A DNA stretch of 64,000 nt, from positions 248,001-312,000 of the forward strand of contig JAJOZX010005632.1 of the NCBI GenBank assembly GCA_023014485.1, written 5' to 3'. A program made the position numbers and the translations under genes. A model generated the notes under the pieces. It did no database searches and was not told where the DNA came from. It saw only the letters and a program-made list of their open reading frames with translations. This DNA is from Bathynomus jamesi (Eukaryota > Arthropoda > Malacostraca > Isopoda > Cirolanidae). Positions 52,902-62,929 of this stretch are shown piece after piece (within the stretch, counting starts at the first letter, position 1; every line of letters starts with the position of its first letter).

Positions 52902-53073
52902 TAATAACAAGGTGGAACATAATTCTATACGAGCAGTAGATGGAGATTTCACCAGTCTTTTTCACACAAAGCAAGAATCTAACCCATGGTTGTTCGTGGA
53001 TTTAGAATTTCCTCACCTTATTTGGGAAATCAGAATTACTGTTCGGGAAGTGTCCAGATCCAGCATGATAAAG
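52902..53073 (+). CDS. Fucolectin-like (FTP/F5-8 type) domain exon
   Basis: A strong acceptor (TTTTTTTCACAG) and donor (AAAG/GTACGA) bound it. Entered in phase 2, it reads NNKVEHNSIRAVDGDFTSLF then HTKQESNPWLFVDLEFPHLI and WEIRITVREVSRSSMIK. AVDGD...FHT..E.NPW..VDL is the conserved core of eel-fucolectin/tachylectin-4 type domains, carbohydrate-binding beta-sandwiches often secreted in innate immunity. It leaves in phase 0 to 53223. It is not repeated elsewhere in the window and is unlike any transposon protein. Confidence 0.65.
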
Positions 53074-53222
53074 GTACGAAGAATAAATATCTATGATGGT
53101 TTCTGTCATGGAAAACATCATACCCAAATAAAACGTTTCTTTCCTTATTTAAACCACACTCTGAAAATGGCATATTGAAATATTTTATACATATGTACTA
53201 TATATATATATATATATATCAG

Positions 53223-53444
53223 TGGCTTGCCTTGACCTTCGAACGTACTGTAGATACACAATGTGGAGTACATGAGCCTTTGACTGGATTAAAAAATGAA
53301 GCAAATAATTTCGAGGAACTTTCTAATAAAAGAATAAGCATAAAAAATTCACCTTACGATTATACCCATGATAAACTATTTTTTTGTAATGGTTTCCAAT
53401 ATATAATCTATAAATTAAACTCAAATTCACATATTTTCCTTTAA
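53223..53444 (+). CDS. Lectin-like gene, last exon
   Basis: The acceptor TATATATATCAG follows a TA tract. In phase 0 it reads WLALTFERTVDTQCGVHEPL, then SNKRISIKNSPYDYTHDKLF and FCNGFQYIIYKLNSNSHIFL-stop. Cys at TQCG and FFCNGFQYIIYKL resemble the second half of fucolectin domains (CG ... C.G..GRY.II.L). The stop is at 53442-53444. It overlaps an AATAAA. The usual C-terminal CEVEV strand is missing, so the gene may be truncated or continue through an unseen exon. Confidence 0.5.
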   Translation, partial: WLALTFERTVDTQCGVHEPLTGLKNEANNFEELSNKRISIKNSPYDYTHDKLFFCNGFQYIIYKLNSNSHIFL

Positions 53445-53448
53445 TAAA
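53443..53448 (+). terminator. Candidate polyadenylation signal
   Basis: AATAAA overlaps the stop codon of the last lectin exon. A second ATTAAT-rich stretch follows. The overlap is unusual, so the true signal may lie further on. Confidence 0.25.
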
Positions 53449-53459
53449 TAATTAATCAA

Positions 53460-54055
53460 TAATTGGCTACTCACCAAGTAAAGCTAAAAATATTCAGGTT
53501 TCAAGTGTGTGCCAATTAGAGCTTATGGATTAAGTTCTTCATTATTTATAATTTAAATATATTCTTCTGGTGTTGAAGCAAACTAATCGGTAACAGTGTC
53601 GAAGAAGCTTGGACTTGATTTAACTTTCATCACTAATTTCTTTTCAATACTAAGAAATCCTAGAAATGACAGTCTGATAGTCTGATAGCCAATTCGCTTG
53701 ACCATAAGTTGAAGTATGAAATCTACTGGTACACTTTTTTCGTTTGAACTTGATTAGATGATTCCGGGTGTGGTTTGCTTGCATGTTTTATCCATATCTT
53801 TTTTTGCAAATGTTTTGGAAGAAAATGAACTTTTGGTCAGGTCGCATATCAAACATTTATTTTCAGATACACTCATAATGTAAATCTTTAAAAAACAGGA
53901 AACGATATTTTTAAATCCACAAACACACAAAATTACGAAATTTCTGCTAATGCATGACCTTGAACTAATGAAAGCCCTTGAGGCATCGTTGGCAACTTCA
54001 CTGTAACGCCGACGTTGCCAGTGTTCACCATCCCAGCCCTTCTAAAATAAACTAC
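53460..54055. other. Non-coding, nothing recognised
   Basis: AT-rich DNA between the lectin exon and the mariner at 54059. Confidence 0.5.
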
Positions 54056-54058
54056 ATA

Positions 54059-55312
54059 CAAGGTGTGTTCAAAAAGTTCCCTGACCGATCCCAAAAAACT
54101 TACGATCTAATTGATGTTGTCCCCTACAAAGTAGTCTCCTTGTGCAGCTACAGATAGCTCCCAACGCCGTTTCCACTTTTGAAAGTATTTGTGGTTGGCC
54201 GTATTCCTGACCTCCTTTAGTTCGTTTGTTGCATTTTGAATAATTTCTTTCACACTTTGAAATCTTCGACCTTTTAGTGCAAATTTAAGTTTGGGGAAAA
54301 GAAAAAAGTCTGCCGGGGACAGAGCTGAAGAATACGGGGGCTGGTGAACGACTACGACGTTGTGCTTCGTCAGGTACTGCCGAATTGACAAGGCTGTGTG
54401 TGCGGGCACATTGTCATGGTGCAACATCCACTTTCCTGCGTTCCAACTTTCAGGCCGTTTTCTCCTTACTGCGTCTCGCACGCGCTTCAGTATTTCCAAA
54501 TAAAACTGTTTGACCTCTAGGGACGAATACATAATGAACGAGCCCATAGTAATCGAAAAAAACGACCAGCATTGCCTTCATATTCGATCGGACTTGCCGT
54601 GCTTTTTTCGGGTCTCGCACTTCCATTGCGATGACTGCTGTTTTGTTTTAACGTCATACCCTACACCCACGTCTCATCACCCGTAACGATGTTTCTGAGA
54701 AAATTTTCAGCAAGATTGGCACGTTGAAGGCGGTCTTGAGACACAACAACACGTTGCTCTTTCTGCTCGGAAGTCAAGATCGTGGCATAAATTTGGCTGA
54801 CACACGACGCATCCCCAAATTCCCTCTGAGTATCGTGTGGCATGATCCTATCGAAATGTCCATTTCGTCTGCGACTCCTCTGACTGTCAGACTACGGTTT
54901 TCGCGAATCATTTCACGAACACAAGCAACAGTGTCATCAATTTTTAAAGTGGAAGGTCGTCCCACCCTTGCATCGCCCTCCGTCGACGTTCAGCCATCCT
55001 CAAAGTGCTTGTGTCACTCAAAAGTGGTTGCCCGACTTAAGGCGTCATTGCCAAATGCTGTGTTCAGCATGGCATGGGATTCAGAAGCAGTCTTGCCCAG
55101 ATTAACGTAAAATTTTATGCACACACTGTTGTTCTTCAACAGTAGCCATTATTCAAATGCACAAAATGAGACAAAACATACAAAATTACTTCACAAAACA
55201 CAGACTGAGTCACAGACTGGACACAGACTGGACACAGACTGAGTCACACTACAACATGCGTCATGATGCGCGCGCAGCATAACCAGTTCGGGAACTCTTT
55301 GAACACACCTCG
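54059..55312 (-). mobile_element. Mariner element (DD34D), 1.25 kb
   Basis: Ends CAAGGTGTGTTCAAAAAGTT and, inverted, CGAGGTGTGTTCAAAGAGTT, TA both sides (54057-54058, 55313-55314). Full-length mariner. A CAGACTGGACACAGACTG direct repeat sits near the right end (55208-55245). Confidence 0.9.
54107..55150 (-). pseudogene. Mariner transposase, several stops and shifts
   Basis: The N-terminus near 55150 reads MATVEEQQCVHKILR then a stop. The 54774-54965 block has RPSTLKIDDTVACVREMIRE, part of the helix-turn-helix domain. 54661-54843 ends NIVTGDETWV (first D), and 54107-54547 has WMLHHDNVPAHTALSIRQYL (second D) and SSALSPADFFLFPKLK (third D), with 34 residues between the last two. Confidence 0.85.
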
Positions 55313-55319
55313 TACAATA

Positions 55320-55915
55320 AAATACTTAAAAATTACTCTTATTCTGAAGTTGATTTACTACTCACGCTTAGTAGTTAAATTGCAATTATATATGAGTCAT
55401 GCCTATAACTAAGGTAGTCATAATTGATAAATTTTTTGACTTTATATGGAGTGTTTAGAGCTGTAACGCAAATTGAAAGTTGCGTACATTGTAGCTTTTT
55501 TCAGCCAGTCTCAGAGGGAAATATATCCTAGACAATAGCCATGAATTTATTCTCATGCACATAAGAACCAATTTAGCTGACAGGGCACCCAAGCGTTGCA
55601 CGACTTGAATTACATATGTCTGTGCAGAACAGAAGAGTGTCAGATCTTTTATTCGCATAGCTTAAATTTCATTTATATTATAATTTTTTGATTCATGGTG
55701 GGTACCACGTTTGAACTGGGAAGCAGAGGCAGTCTGACCAGCTGCACACAAAAGGATTGATAAGGATCACCACCAGGAATAAGGTATCACCCTAACCCCA
55801 GAGATTCAACGTTAGCTCCTATGAGAAAGCTGAGGTAGTCCCTACAGTAATATGTAGTATGAAAGCAGGTTCCCCGTTACACACCTCCCACAAAGCGCTC
55901 ACATTCTTCTTTTTT
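55320..55915. other. Non-coding, nothing recognised
   Basis: Unique-looking spacer. The frame at 55455-55658 has no recognisable domain. Confidence 0.4.
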
Positions 55916-55919
55916 TCTT

Positions 55920-56990
55920 GGTATTATTGTACCAAATTTATTTCAAATCAACACTTATTCACATATTTACCAATTTCATCATTTACAATACCAACGTCAC
56001 ATCTTTTCCTTCGTTCTCACATCCAATGATTTTTTTCATTCTACATAATTATTTCCCAACATGTTAATTTTTCTTACGGTTAATCGAAATTACACCAACC
56101 ATATTCAGATTTTTCATCTCATGTGCTCTCATGTTTTCCATTGAACTATGATGCCAAATAAGGGCTTCACATCTATACATCAGTGTTGGCACTAATATGC
56201 TTTTGTGCAAACTTGCTGTAGCATCTACTGTACACTAGAGTACTTCTTTTCTACCAGATCTTTTATCAGGCTCATGACTTTCTTCCACTACTTTATTCCA
56301 CTTTCAACATTCAATGTACTTGTACCTTTTATTGTCAGTGAGACACGGCAAATACTTAAGTTCTTTTACAAACACTAATATTTATCCATCCCATTCACTC
56401 TAATATTACATGCTGACTATTTCTCCAGCCCTCGACGAAAAGAACGTTACTTTTCCCAATATTAACTTTCAATAACCTCCTCCCATAAGTGTCGAAAAAA
56501 CTTGTTACTTCTATCCTAAATTCATTCTGTAGTTCACCCAGAAGCATCGCATAATAAGCATATATCAGATGTGACGCCCTCCACTCATTCTCTTTGAAAT
56601 TCAGGTTTACTCTTCTCCCAGCATTCTTGTTTTCGTCTTATGTGTGACCCCATCACGTAGTACAGTCGCACTCCACATTAATACTGACACATTCTTTCAT
56701 CTCACTCTTAAGTCTTACACAACCACTACTAACCACATAAATACAACCACATAAATACAACCTTACAACTTATCACTGACAAAATACATTCTAAGCACTT
56801 CCCACGAGGCATATTTCTTTACGTTAGCATACACTTTCTCCGAATTTATAAATGCCAGAAGCACTTTGATCGTCTTATCACTTAGCTTTTCAATCATGTC
56901 ATTGTGTCTCACTGCAAATATTTGAACATTGCATTCTTTGATGTAAAGTTGCTTTGTTCCCGTTTAACCAGCAGATTTTCTTCATTCCCT
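55920..56990 (-). mobile_element. Decayed non-LTR reverse transcriptase, another family
   Basis: The reverse strand gives, in broken frames, EKVYANVKKYASWEVLRMYF (motif A neighbourhood, relatives KAYDRVDR..LW.VL..YG), and later KSILVPTLMYRCEALIWHH and MENMRAHEMKNLNMVGV, typical of the ADDTVL-type LINEs of crustaceans and other animals. Very many stops; an old relic. Confidence 0.65.
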
Positions 56991-57689
56991 CTACCTATTT
57001 TCAAATTGTAAAGACATATGCCCCTGTCGTCTTCAATCTTACGTTTAAAAGCACTATAAAGAAAAATATTACTAGCCAATATTACTTAAACTTTTGCAAA
57101 TTTAATAATTTCATTTTTACTCTATTGCAAAGTGTACATTTTTGCCATTTGGTCTTTCTTAAACTTTTAATACACAAATTCATATTATTCTACAAAACTT
57201 ACTTATGACAGCTATATACGACATTATTACATTATTTTTACTTTATCTTACATTTGTACATTATATTGCTATAAATGAAACTATTTGTTATATTTTATAA
57301 ATAGAATAGAAATTCCATTAGCAAATATTTTTTACACATTTAAATACTTGATCTTTAGTAGTAAAAGAACCCTTTTTACATCCTTTTACTTAATAGTTAC
57401 TTTTCATTAACATTTACGTTTTTAAATTGGACGAAAAACTCGAAAGTTATAATTAATGAACACCTATTATATTTTATATTCTGGATTTATTTCTCACCTC
57501 TCAAAAGGCTCTCATCCTTCTTTCTCTGTCAAACTTTTTTTTAAACTTCAAACTTTTATTCAAAAAAGAATACAAGTGGCAGAGTTTTACAGATTTTAGA
57601 TATTTGTTATGACATTAATATATTCTCAGTTCTCTCATCTGAATATGCCCTTGGAATAATGGAGGCTTTTCAGACATTTGATAGTTTGT

Positions 57690-59040
57690 ATAAATGTATT
57701 TTGTGGTAATAATCATATAAGATAACTTTGATAGGTTCAATAAAAGTTTATTAGCACGCATCCATTTATACACGTTTTCTAATTACCTGTTCGTTTCATT
57801 AATTAGAAAGACTGCATTATGATGGGAAGAAGTAAATGTGGTATCATCTGCGTATTGTACGCAGTTTAATGTGGTAGAAAGATGAAAATCGTAAACGTGA
57901 ATTAGAAATAGTAATAGCCCAAGAATAGATCCTTTTGGGACTCCACTAGTTAGCATCGCCTTGTCGGATAAATTGTCTTTAATCTGATGTACTGACAGCG
58001 ATTTGATAGGTATGATTTAAACCAATCGGGGATACTTCCTCTTATTCCATGTATGTGAGGTTTATTCAATAAGATTTCATGCGAAAGTGTATCAAATGCT
58101 TTTGAAAAGTCGAGAAAGATCAAGGTCGTGTGTCAAGGATAGTATACTGTATGTTGAATATATCCATTACTGTGTCAGAGAATGCTTAAAATTTTGTTCC
58201 AATGTCATGGTTACTTTCTGTTATTTTAGTGCAGTCAAAAGTTATTTCTCTCAGTAACTTTAATTTGTTATTATAGCTGTAAGATCTATAATCAACTTGC
58301 ATGGTTTCCTTTACAGAGAAATGTGTGATTAGTATGGTGTACATAGGCAAATGATCTGTGATATTCAATACACGAATAATTATACTCGAGATGCATTCAA
58401 GCGGCGACTGCACCCAGATCTGATCCAGCAGATTCGAATTTCTAATGTCATTGTGAAGTCCAGTTGGCTTTGTAATAGCTAATTTAAAACAACTTACAGT
58501 CATGGTGTTGTGAAGGAAGCTTGCGTTATTATTTGAATGTTCTTTTGTGAGATCAATATTTAAATCTCCTGCAATAACGTAATTCTTACAGATATAATTG
58601 GAGGTTAGAATTCTATGGATATTTGTAATAAAAGTTTGTACGTTACCAGTTATTGGTCGGTACATGCCTAAAATTGAATACTGGATGTTATGAATAAATA
58701 TTTCAATTGCAAGTGTTTCTGAGGTGTTGGTTATGCTTCTCAGTTCTTCGATACTGTTACTTTGTAGTTTGAATCTACAATTATACTTAAACCTGCTCCC
58801 ATGTTGTTAGCCTTACATACATGGTAGCTTGTGTACCATGGATTGTTAAAAATACCTTATTATTTTTATTTAATCAGGTTTCAGTTAATATAATGCGCGT
58901 AAATTTATGTTGTAATAATTTTAGGTTAGCTATCATTACGTCAAAGTGGCATGGAACACTGCGAATGTTTAAGTTCAGGAAGACAGGTTACCATTGTTGT
59001 ATGTCTTGTTTAAGAAGTTGTCTACTGAGATATAGTTCGA
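57690..59040 (-). mobile_element. LINE copy C: endonuclease fused to RT by an internal deletion
   Basis: The endonuclease comes first: LNLNIRSVPCHFDVMIANLK near 58980, then 58186-58665 with YRPITGNVQTFITNIHRILT, YVIAGDLNIDLTKEH and LNITDHLPMYTILITHF. Between 58185 and 58130 it passes abruptly into RT motif A (FDTLSHEILL) and on to YLSNR, SGVPKGSIL and YADDT at 57850. About 1 kb of RT fingers is missing at the junction. Confidence 0.8.
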
Positions 59041-59824
59041 GTTGACTACGTTTTCAGATTCAGTAATTTCATTTACAGTATTGAGTGTTTAAAGTGTTGA
59101 TCATGATGTGAAAATTAGGGTAATACGGTAACAGAAATAATAACAGTTAAGAGATAAAAAAATAAAAAATATATACAGCACAAATACAGACATATATATA
59201 TTGTGTATATATATATATATATATATATACCCGCACAATATAATTTTTTTATGCAGGAAGGAGGGGCCAAGGGCAAATGCCCGCAAAAGCGCCCCTCCCA
59301 TAGAAGAAGAAGAGAGCCAGAATCAAGGTCTGGGGTTTTCGAGATGCCTAGACACTCTGCGTTTGGAAGATGGAAGGTCAGAAACAAGAGGAACGATGGA
59401 TTGAGGAAGATTCTTCCAGAGTTCCCCGGTTGAGTAGATGAAAGACTGAAAATACCGATTAACCCTTGCATTAGATAGTTGGACAGAATAGGAATAAAAA
59501 TTGCGTAGAAAGTCTGGTACTACGTGCTCTCCTTAAAGGAGGAGGCATGCAGTTAGAGTTCAGAAGAGCAATGCCCGTTATGATACCGATAGTGAAGAGA
59601 TAGTGAAGCAACAGTGCGGCGAAGAGAGAGAGATTGAAGACAATCAGTAAGAGGTGGGGAAATGATGAGACGAAAAGCCTTTGATTCCACCCGGTCAAGT
59701 ACGACTGTGTGGGTTGAACCACCAAACACATGACAAGCATACTCCATACAGGGGCGAACAAGACCCATGTACAGAGACAGCAAATTAGTGGGGGTAAAGA
59801 AACTGCGGAACCGTTACAGCATAA

Positions 59825-60625
59825 CTAACCTCTTAGAAGCGACTGCTGTGAGGGACCCTTTGGAAAGTGGGTGAAGTGGGTGGAGAAATGAAGAGTGGAA
59901 TCATCGGCATAGGAGTGAATAGGACAGGAAGTGCGAATTAAAAGATCATTAATAAGTAAAAGGAAAAGAGTGGGTGACAAGACAGAACCTGGGGGAAAAT
60001 CACCGTTAATAGCTTTAGGAGAAGACCAGTGGCCATCTACAACTGCAGCTATAGATCGGCCAGAAAGGAAATTAGAGATGAAGGCACAGATAGAAGGATA
60101 GAAACCGAAGGACGGCAATTTGGAAATTAAAGATTCGTGCCAGACTCTACCAAAAGCTTTCGATATGTCTAGCACAATAGCAAACGTTTCACCGAAATCC
60201 CGAAAAGAGGATGACCAAGAGTCAGAGAGATATGCAAGAAGATCGCCAGTAGAGCGTCCCTTGTGGAATCCATACTGACGATCTGAAAGAAGATTGTGAG
60301 AAGGAAAGTGTTTGAGAATCTTCCAATTAACGATAGATTCAAAAACTTTGGAAACGCAAGAAATTAAAGCAATTGGACGATAGTTGGAGGGTTGAGAGCG
60401 GTCACGCATCTTTGGGGAAGGCTGAATGAAAGCGAACTTCCAGCAGGAAGGAAAAGTACCAGATGAGAGACAAAGACGAAAGAGTTTGCATCGGTAGGGT
60501 GTCAGCACAGAAGCGCAGTTTTTAAGAACAACAGGAGGACCAGCATCAGGACCAAACGCCTTCCTAGAGTTGAGCCCAGATAAGGCAGAAAAAACACCTT
60601 TAGAAGAGATTCTAATTTCAGACAT
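59825..60625 (-). pseudogene. LINE reverse transcriptase core, longest open stretch (266 codons)
   Basis: RT fingers and palm, motifs in order: GPD, PK..D.S..SNYRPI, KGRSTGD, LDISKAF.RVWH (motif A; relatives have LDISKAFDRVWH, so the second acid D is G here), G.GSVLSPTLFL..IND and YADDSTLH (motif C). It ends where a deletion removes the thumb. The G in motif A and the frame loss make it inactive. Confidence 0.85.
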
Positions 60626-60655
60626 AATAAAGTCAGAGGGGGCAGGAGATGGAGG

Positions 60656-61054
60656 CAGAGCCGGATTAAGACACCTCGGGGCCCTGGGGGCAATGAAGAA
60701 TATGGGGGCCCTTTTCTATAGCTTTTTATTGACAATACATGTACATGTACAGTACATAGTACATTTACACGAATTATATGTACGGTGCTAAGGATAATTG
60801 AGAAACAAACTCAAAAGAACCATAACACTGTATTTTGTCGTTTGCCAAAAACAGACATTATTAAACAAACTTTACTTTAGGGCCTGTAAAACAAAATAAA
60901 ACAGGGAATTTGTCAGTTTGTGTACTATCATATTTAATCAAAGAAGTTTGCGAAATCTCGAATTATATCATCGAAACTCAGTTGATTGGAGGGCCCCTCA
61001 AGCATGGGAGCCTGAGGCTTCAGCCTCAATAGCCTTTGTGATAATCCGCCACTG
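60656..61054. mobile_element. Non-autonomous hAT element, 399 bp
   Basis: Ends CAGAGCCGGATTA and, inverted, CAGTGGCGGATTA; flanking GATGGAGG (60648-60655) and GATGGAAG (61055-61062), seven of eight matching. GGGGCCC words lie near each end. It has no coding capacity and is younger than the LINE it splits. Confidence 0.85.
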
Positions 61055-61289
61055 GATGGAAGAACAGCACCAGAATAGTCCAGGGTTGAATTGTGAACGA
61101 AAGTTTGAGCGAAGAGTTCAGCTTTGTCAGGAGAAGAGACGGCAACTGTGCCGTCAGAATGGAAAAGAGGAGGGAAAGAAGAGGAAGTAAAGTTGTTGAA
61201 GAGGTTCTTAGCTAGATGCCAGAAAGAGCGAGAAGAATTAGAATTGGATAGATTTTCACATTTTTGTCGGATATACATACATTTACATA

Positions 61290-61926
61290 CATATATATAC
61301 TGTATATATGAAATAAGATAAAATAAAAAAAAAAACGGTTGAAATTGAACGAAGAACCTGATATTGAATATGCAATTACAGTTAAACTATAGAGTTGAAA
61401 GTTACAAAATTATAGAATAATTGAAATTTAAAGTTAAAAATTAAAATTTATATCATTATAAAATCTCAAAATTATCGATTATAGAATTTGAAGGACGATG
61501 AGAATAGAAAAATTATAAGATAATAAGGATTATAAAATTTTAAGTTCAAAAGTTATAGTATTATAAAAACGTAAAACTTAAATTTAAATTGAAAATTAAA
61601 AATTATATTATTATAAAATCTTAAATTTAGCAATTACAAAATTTGAACGACTGTGAGGAATAGCAGAATTATAAGATCATAAGGATCGTAAAATTTTAAG
61701 ATAGGTTTATTTAACAAGTGGGTTATGTCGAAGGCAATTCTATATGTAGGTGCTGCCGAAAGCTGTCGGAGTCATTTTGAGAACGAATCGATATTTTTCG
61801 TCCTTTCTGCGTCTTACGGGCAGAACTGCATTATACCGTCCCGTATATAGCAGGAATAAATTACTTTTTCGTTTTTAAGTTTAATAGTTTGTCAAAAAAT
61901 TATTTTGTGTAGTCATAGAGTGATTC

Positions 61927-61960
<34 letters not shown>
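61290..61960. repeat. AT-rich region with a degenerate ~155-bp tandem pair
   Basis: ATTATAAAATCT at 61455 and 61610, and AAGGAT..TAAAATTTTAAG at 61525 and 61681, are 155-156 bp apart, showing an old two-copy duplication. (TA)n lies at 61932-61962. Confidence 0.6.
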
Positions 61961-61964
<4 letters not shown>

Positions 61965-61967
<3 letters not shown>

Positions 61968-62631
61968 TGATACATACAGACCGTGCATGGGAAAATTAAA
62001 TCCACTATAGTCCGAATAGGGTCCACTTTTCAAGGCACATAACATGTCCGTTTCATGATGGGAGTGAACTCAGAATGGTTCCCTGAGGTTTTTTATGATA
62101 CATACAGACCGTGCATGGAACAAGGAACTCTTCTGGGAAAGTTAAATCCACTCCCATTCACTCCCATCATGAAACGGACATGTTATGTGCCTTGAAAAGT
62201 GGACGCTCAATTCTGCCAGTTGAGGTTTAAGTTTTGGTTTTTGGTTAAAAATGTAATAGTTACCCCTTTTTCTTTGATGTATTCAATCTGACGTGAATGC
62301 AACGAGTCTTTCGCCTATATTGAGGTCCCAAATGTAGAGGGGGCTAGGCTGCTTTAAACCCTAGATCCTGTCCCAAGGCTGGATCCTGTCTGCTTTGCAG
62401 ATAGCTGGTGAGGGAAGCTATATTTTTGGGACCTCTTTGCGAGTGACCCGTTGCCCACGTTGGGCTAACATCATGAAAAAGAAAAAAAAACTACAGTATA
62501 GTGTTTGTCATTTACCATTACTTATTCGGACTCTAGTGGATTTAATTTTGCCAGAAGGGTTCCTTGTTCCTTGTTCCAAGCACGGTCTGTATGTATCATA
62601 AAAAACCTCAGGCAACCATTCTGAGTTCACC

Positions 62632-62635
<4 letters not shown>
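61965..62635. repeat. Rearranged repeat with inverted and direct copies of one terminus
   Basis: ATACATACAGACCGTGCATG is at 61971, again at 62100, and inverted near 62590. The segment CACTTTTCAAGGCACATAAC (62029) is inverted at 62180. The pieces lie between (TA)n tracts at 61932-61962 and 62636-62675. Possibly another Penelope-like or foldback element end; no protein is recognised. Confidence 0.5.
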
Positions 62636-62675
<40 letters not shown>

Positions 62676-62677
<2 letters not shown>

Positions 62678-62898
62678 GATGAATTTCACAATTGAACACA
62701 GGAAATGGATGAATGATGCAACACACCAGAAAAAAGAAAAAGAAAAATGATTCCAAGTCTCTTCGTGTATTCAGAAGTACACCTCGTCAGGAAATGATGA
62801 ATAGAATTCGCTGACGAGGTGTACTGCTGAATACACGAAAGGCCTTGGAATCATTTTTCTTTTTCCTGGTGAGTTTGCATCATATATATATATATAAT
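62676..62898. mobile_element. Penelope-like 3' tails, head to head
   Basis: GGGATGAATTTCACAATTGA at 62676 follows (TA)n. The TTTCGTGTATTCAGAAGTAC tail motif comes next, then its inverted copy from 62812 to 62880, ending at another (TA)n. It is the same tail as at 13.4, 22.1 and 29.1 kb. Confidence 0.75.
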
Positions 62899-62929
62899 AG
62901 GCTTGATATTTCTAACTGCACTTCCTAGT

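Larger units (their letters stand above)
59245..61280 (-). mobile_element. LINE (CMPPPLRR family), longest copy, with a hAT MITE inside
   Basis: From 61280: KCENLSNSNSSRSFWHLAKN, SSPDKAELFAQTFVHNSTL; then (59825-60625) MSEIRISSKGVFSALSGLNS, RKAFGPDAGPPVVLKNC, FIQPSPKMRDRSQPSNYRPI, KGRSTGDLLAYLSDSW, VLDISKAFGRVWHESLISKL, GSVLSPTLFLLLINDLL, HSYADDSTLHFSTHF. About 400 bp is then deleted (at 59840), and YMGLVRPCMEYACHVFGGST and NCMPPPLRRARSTRLST follow. It ends by (TA)n at 59230. The MITE at 60656-61054 splits it. Confidence 0.85.
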
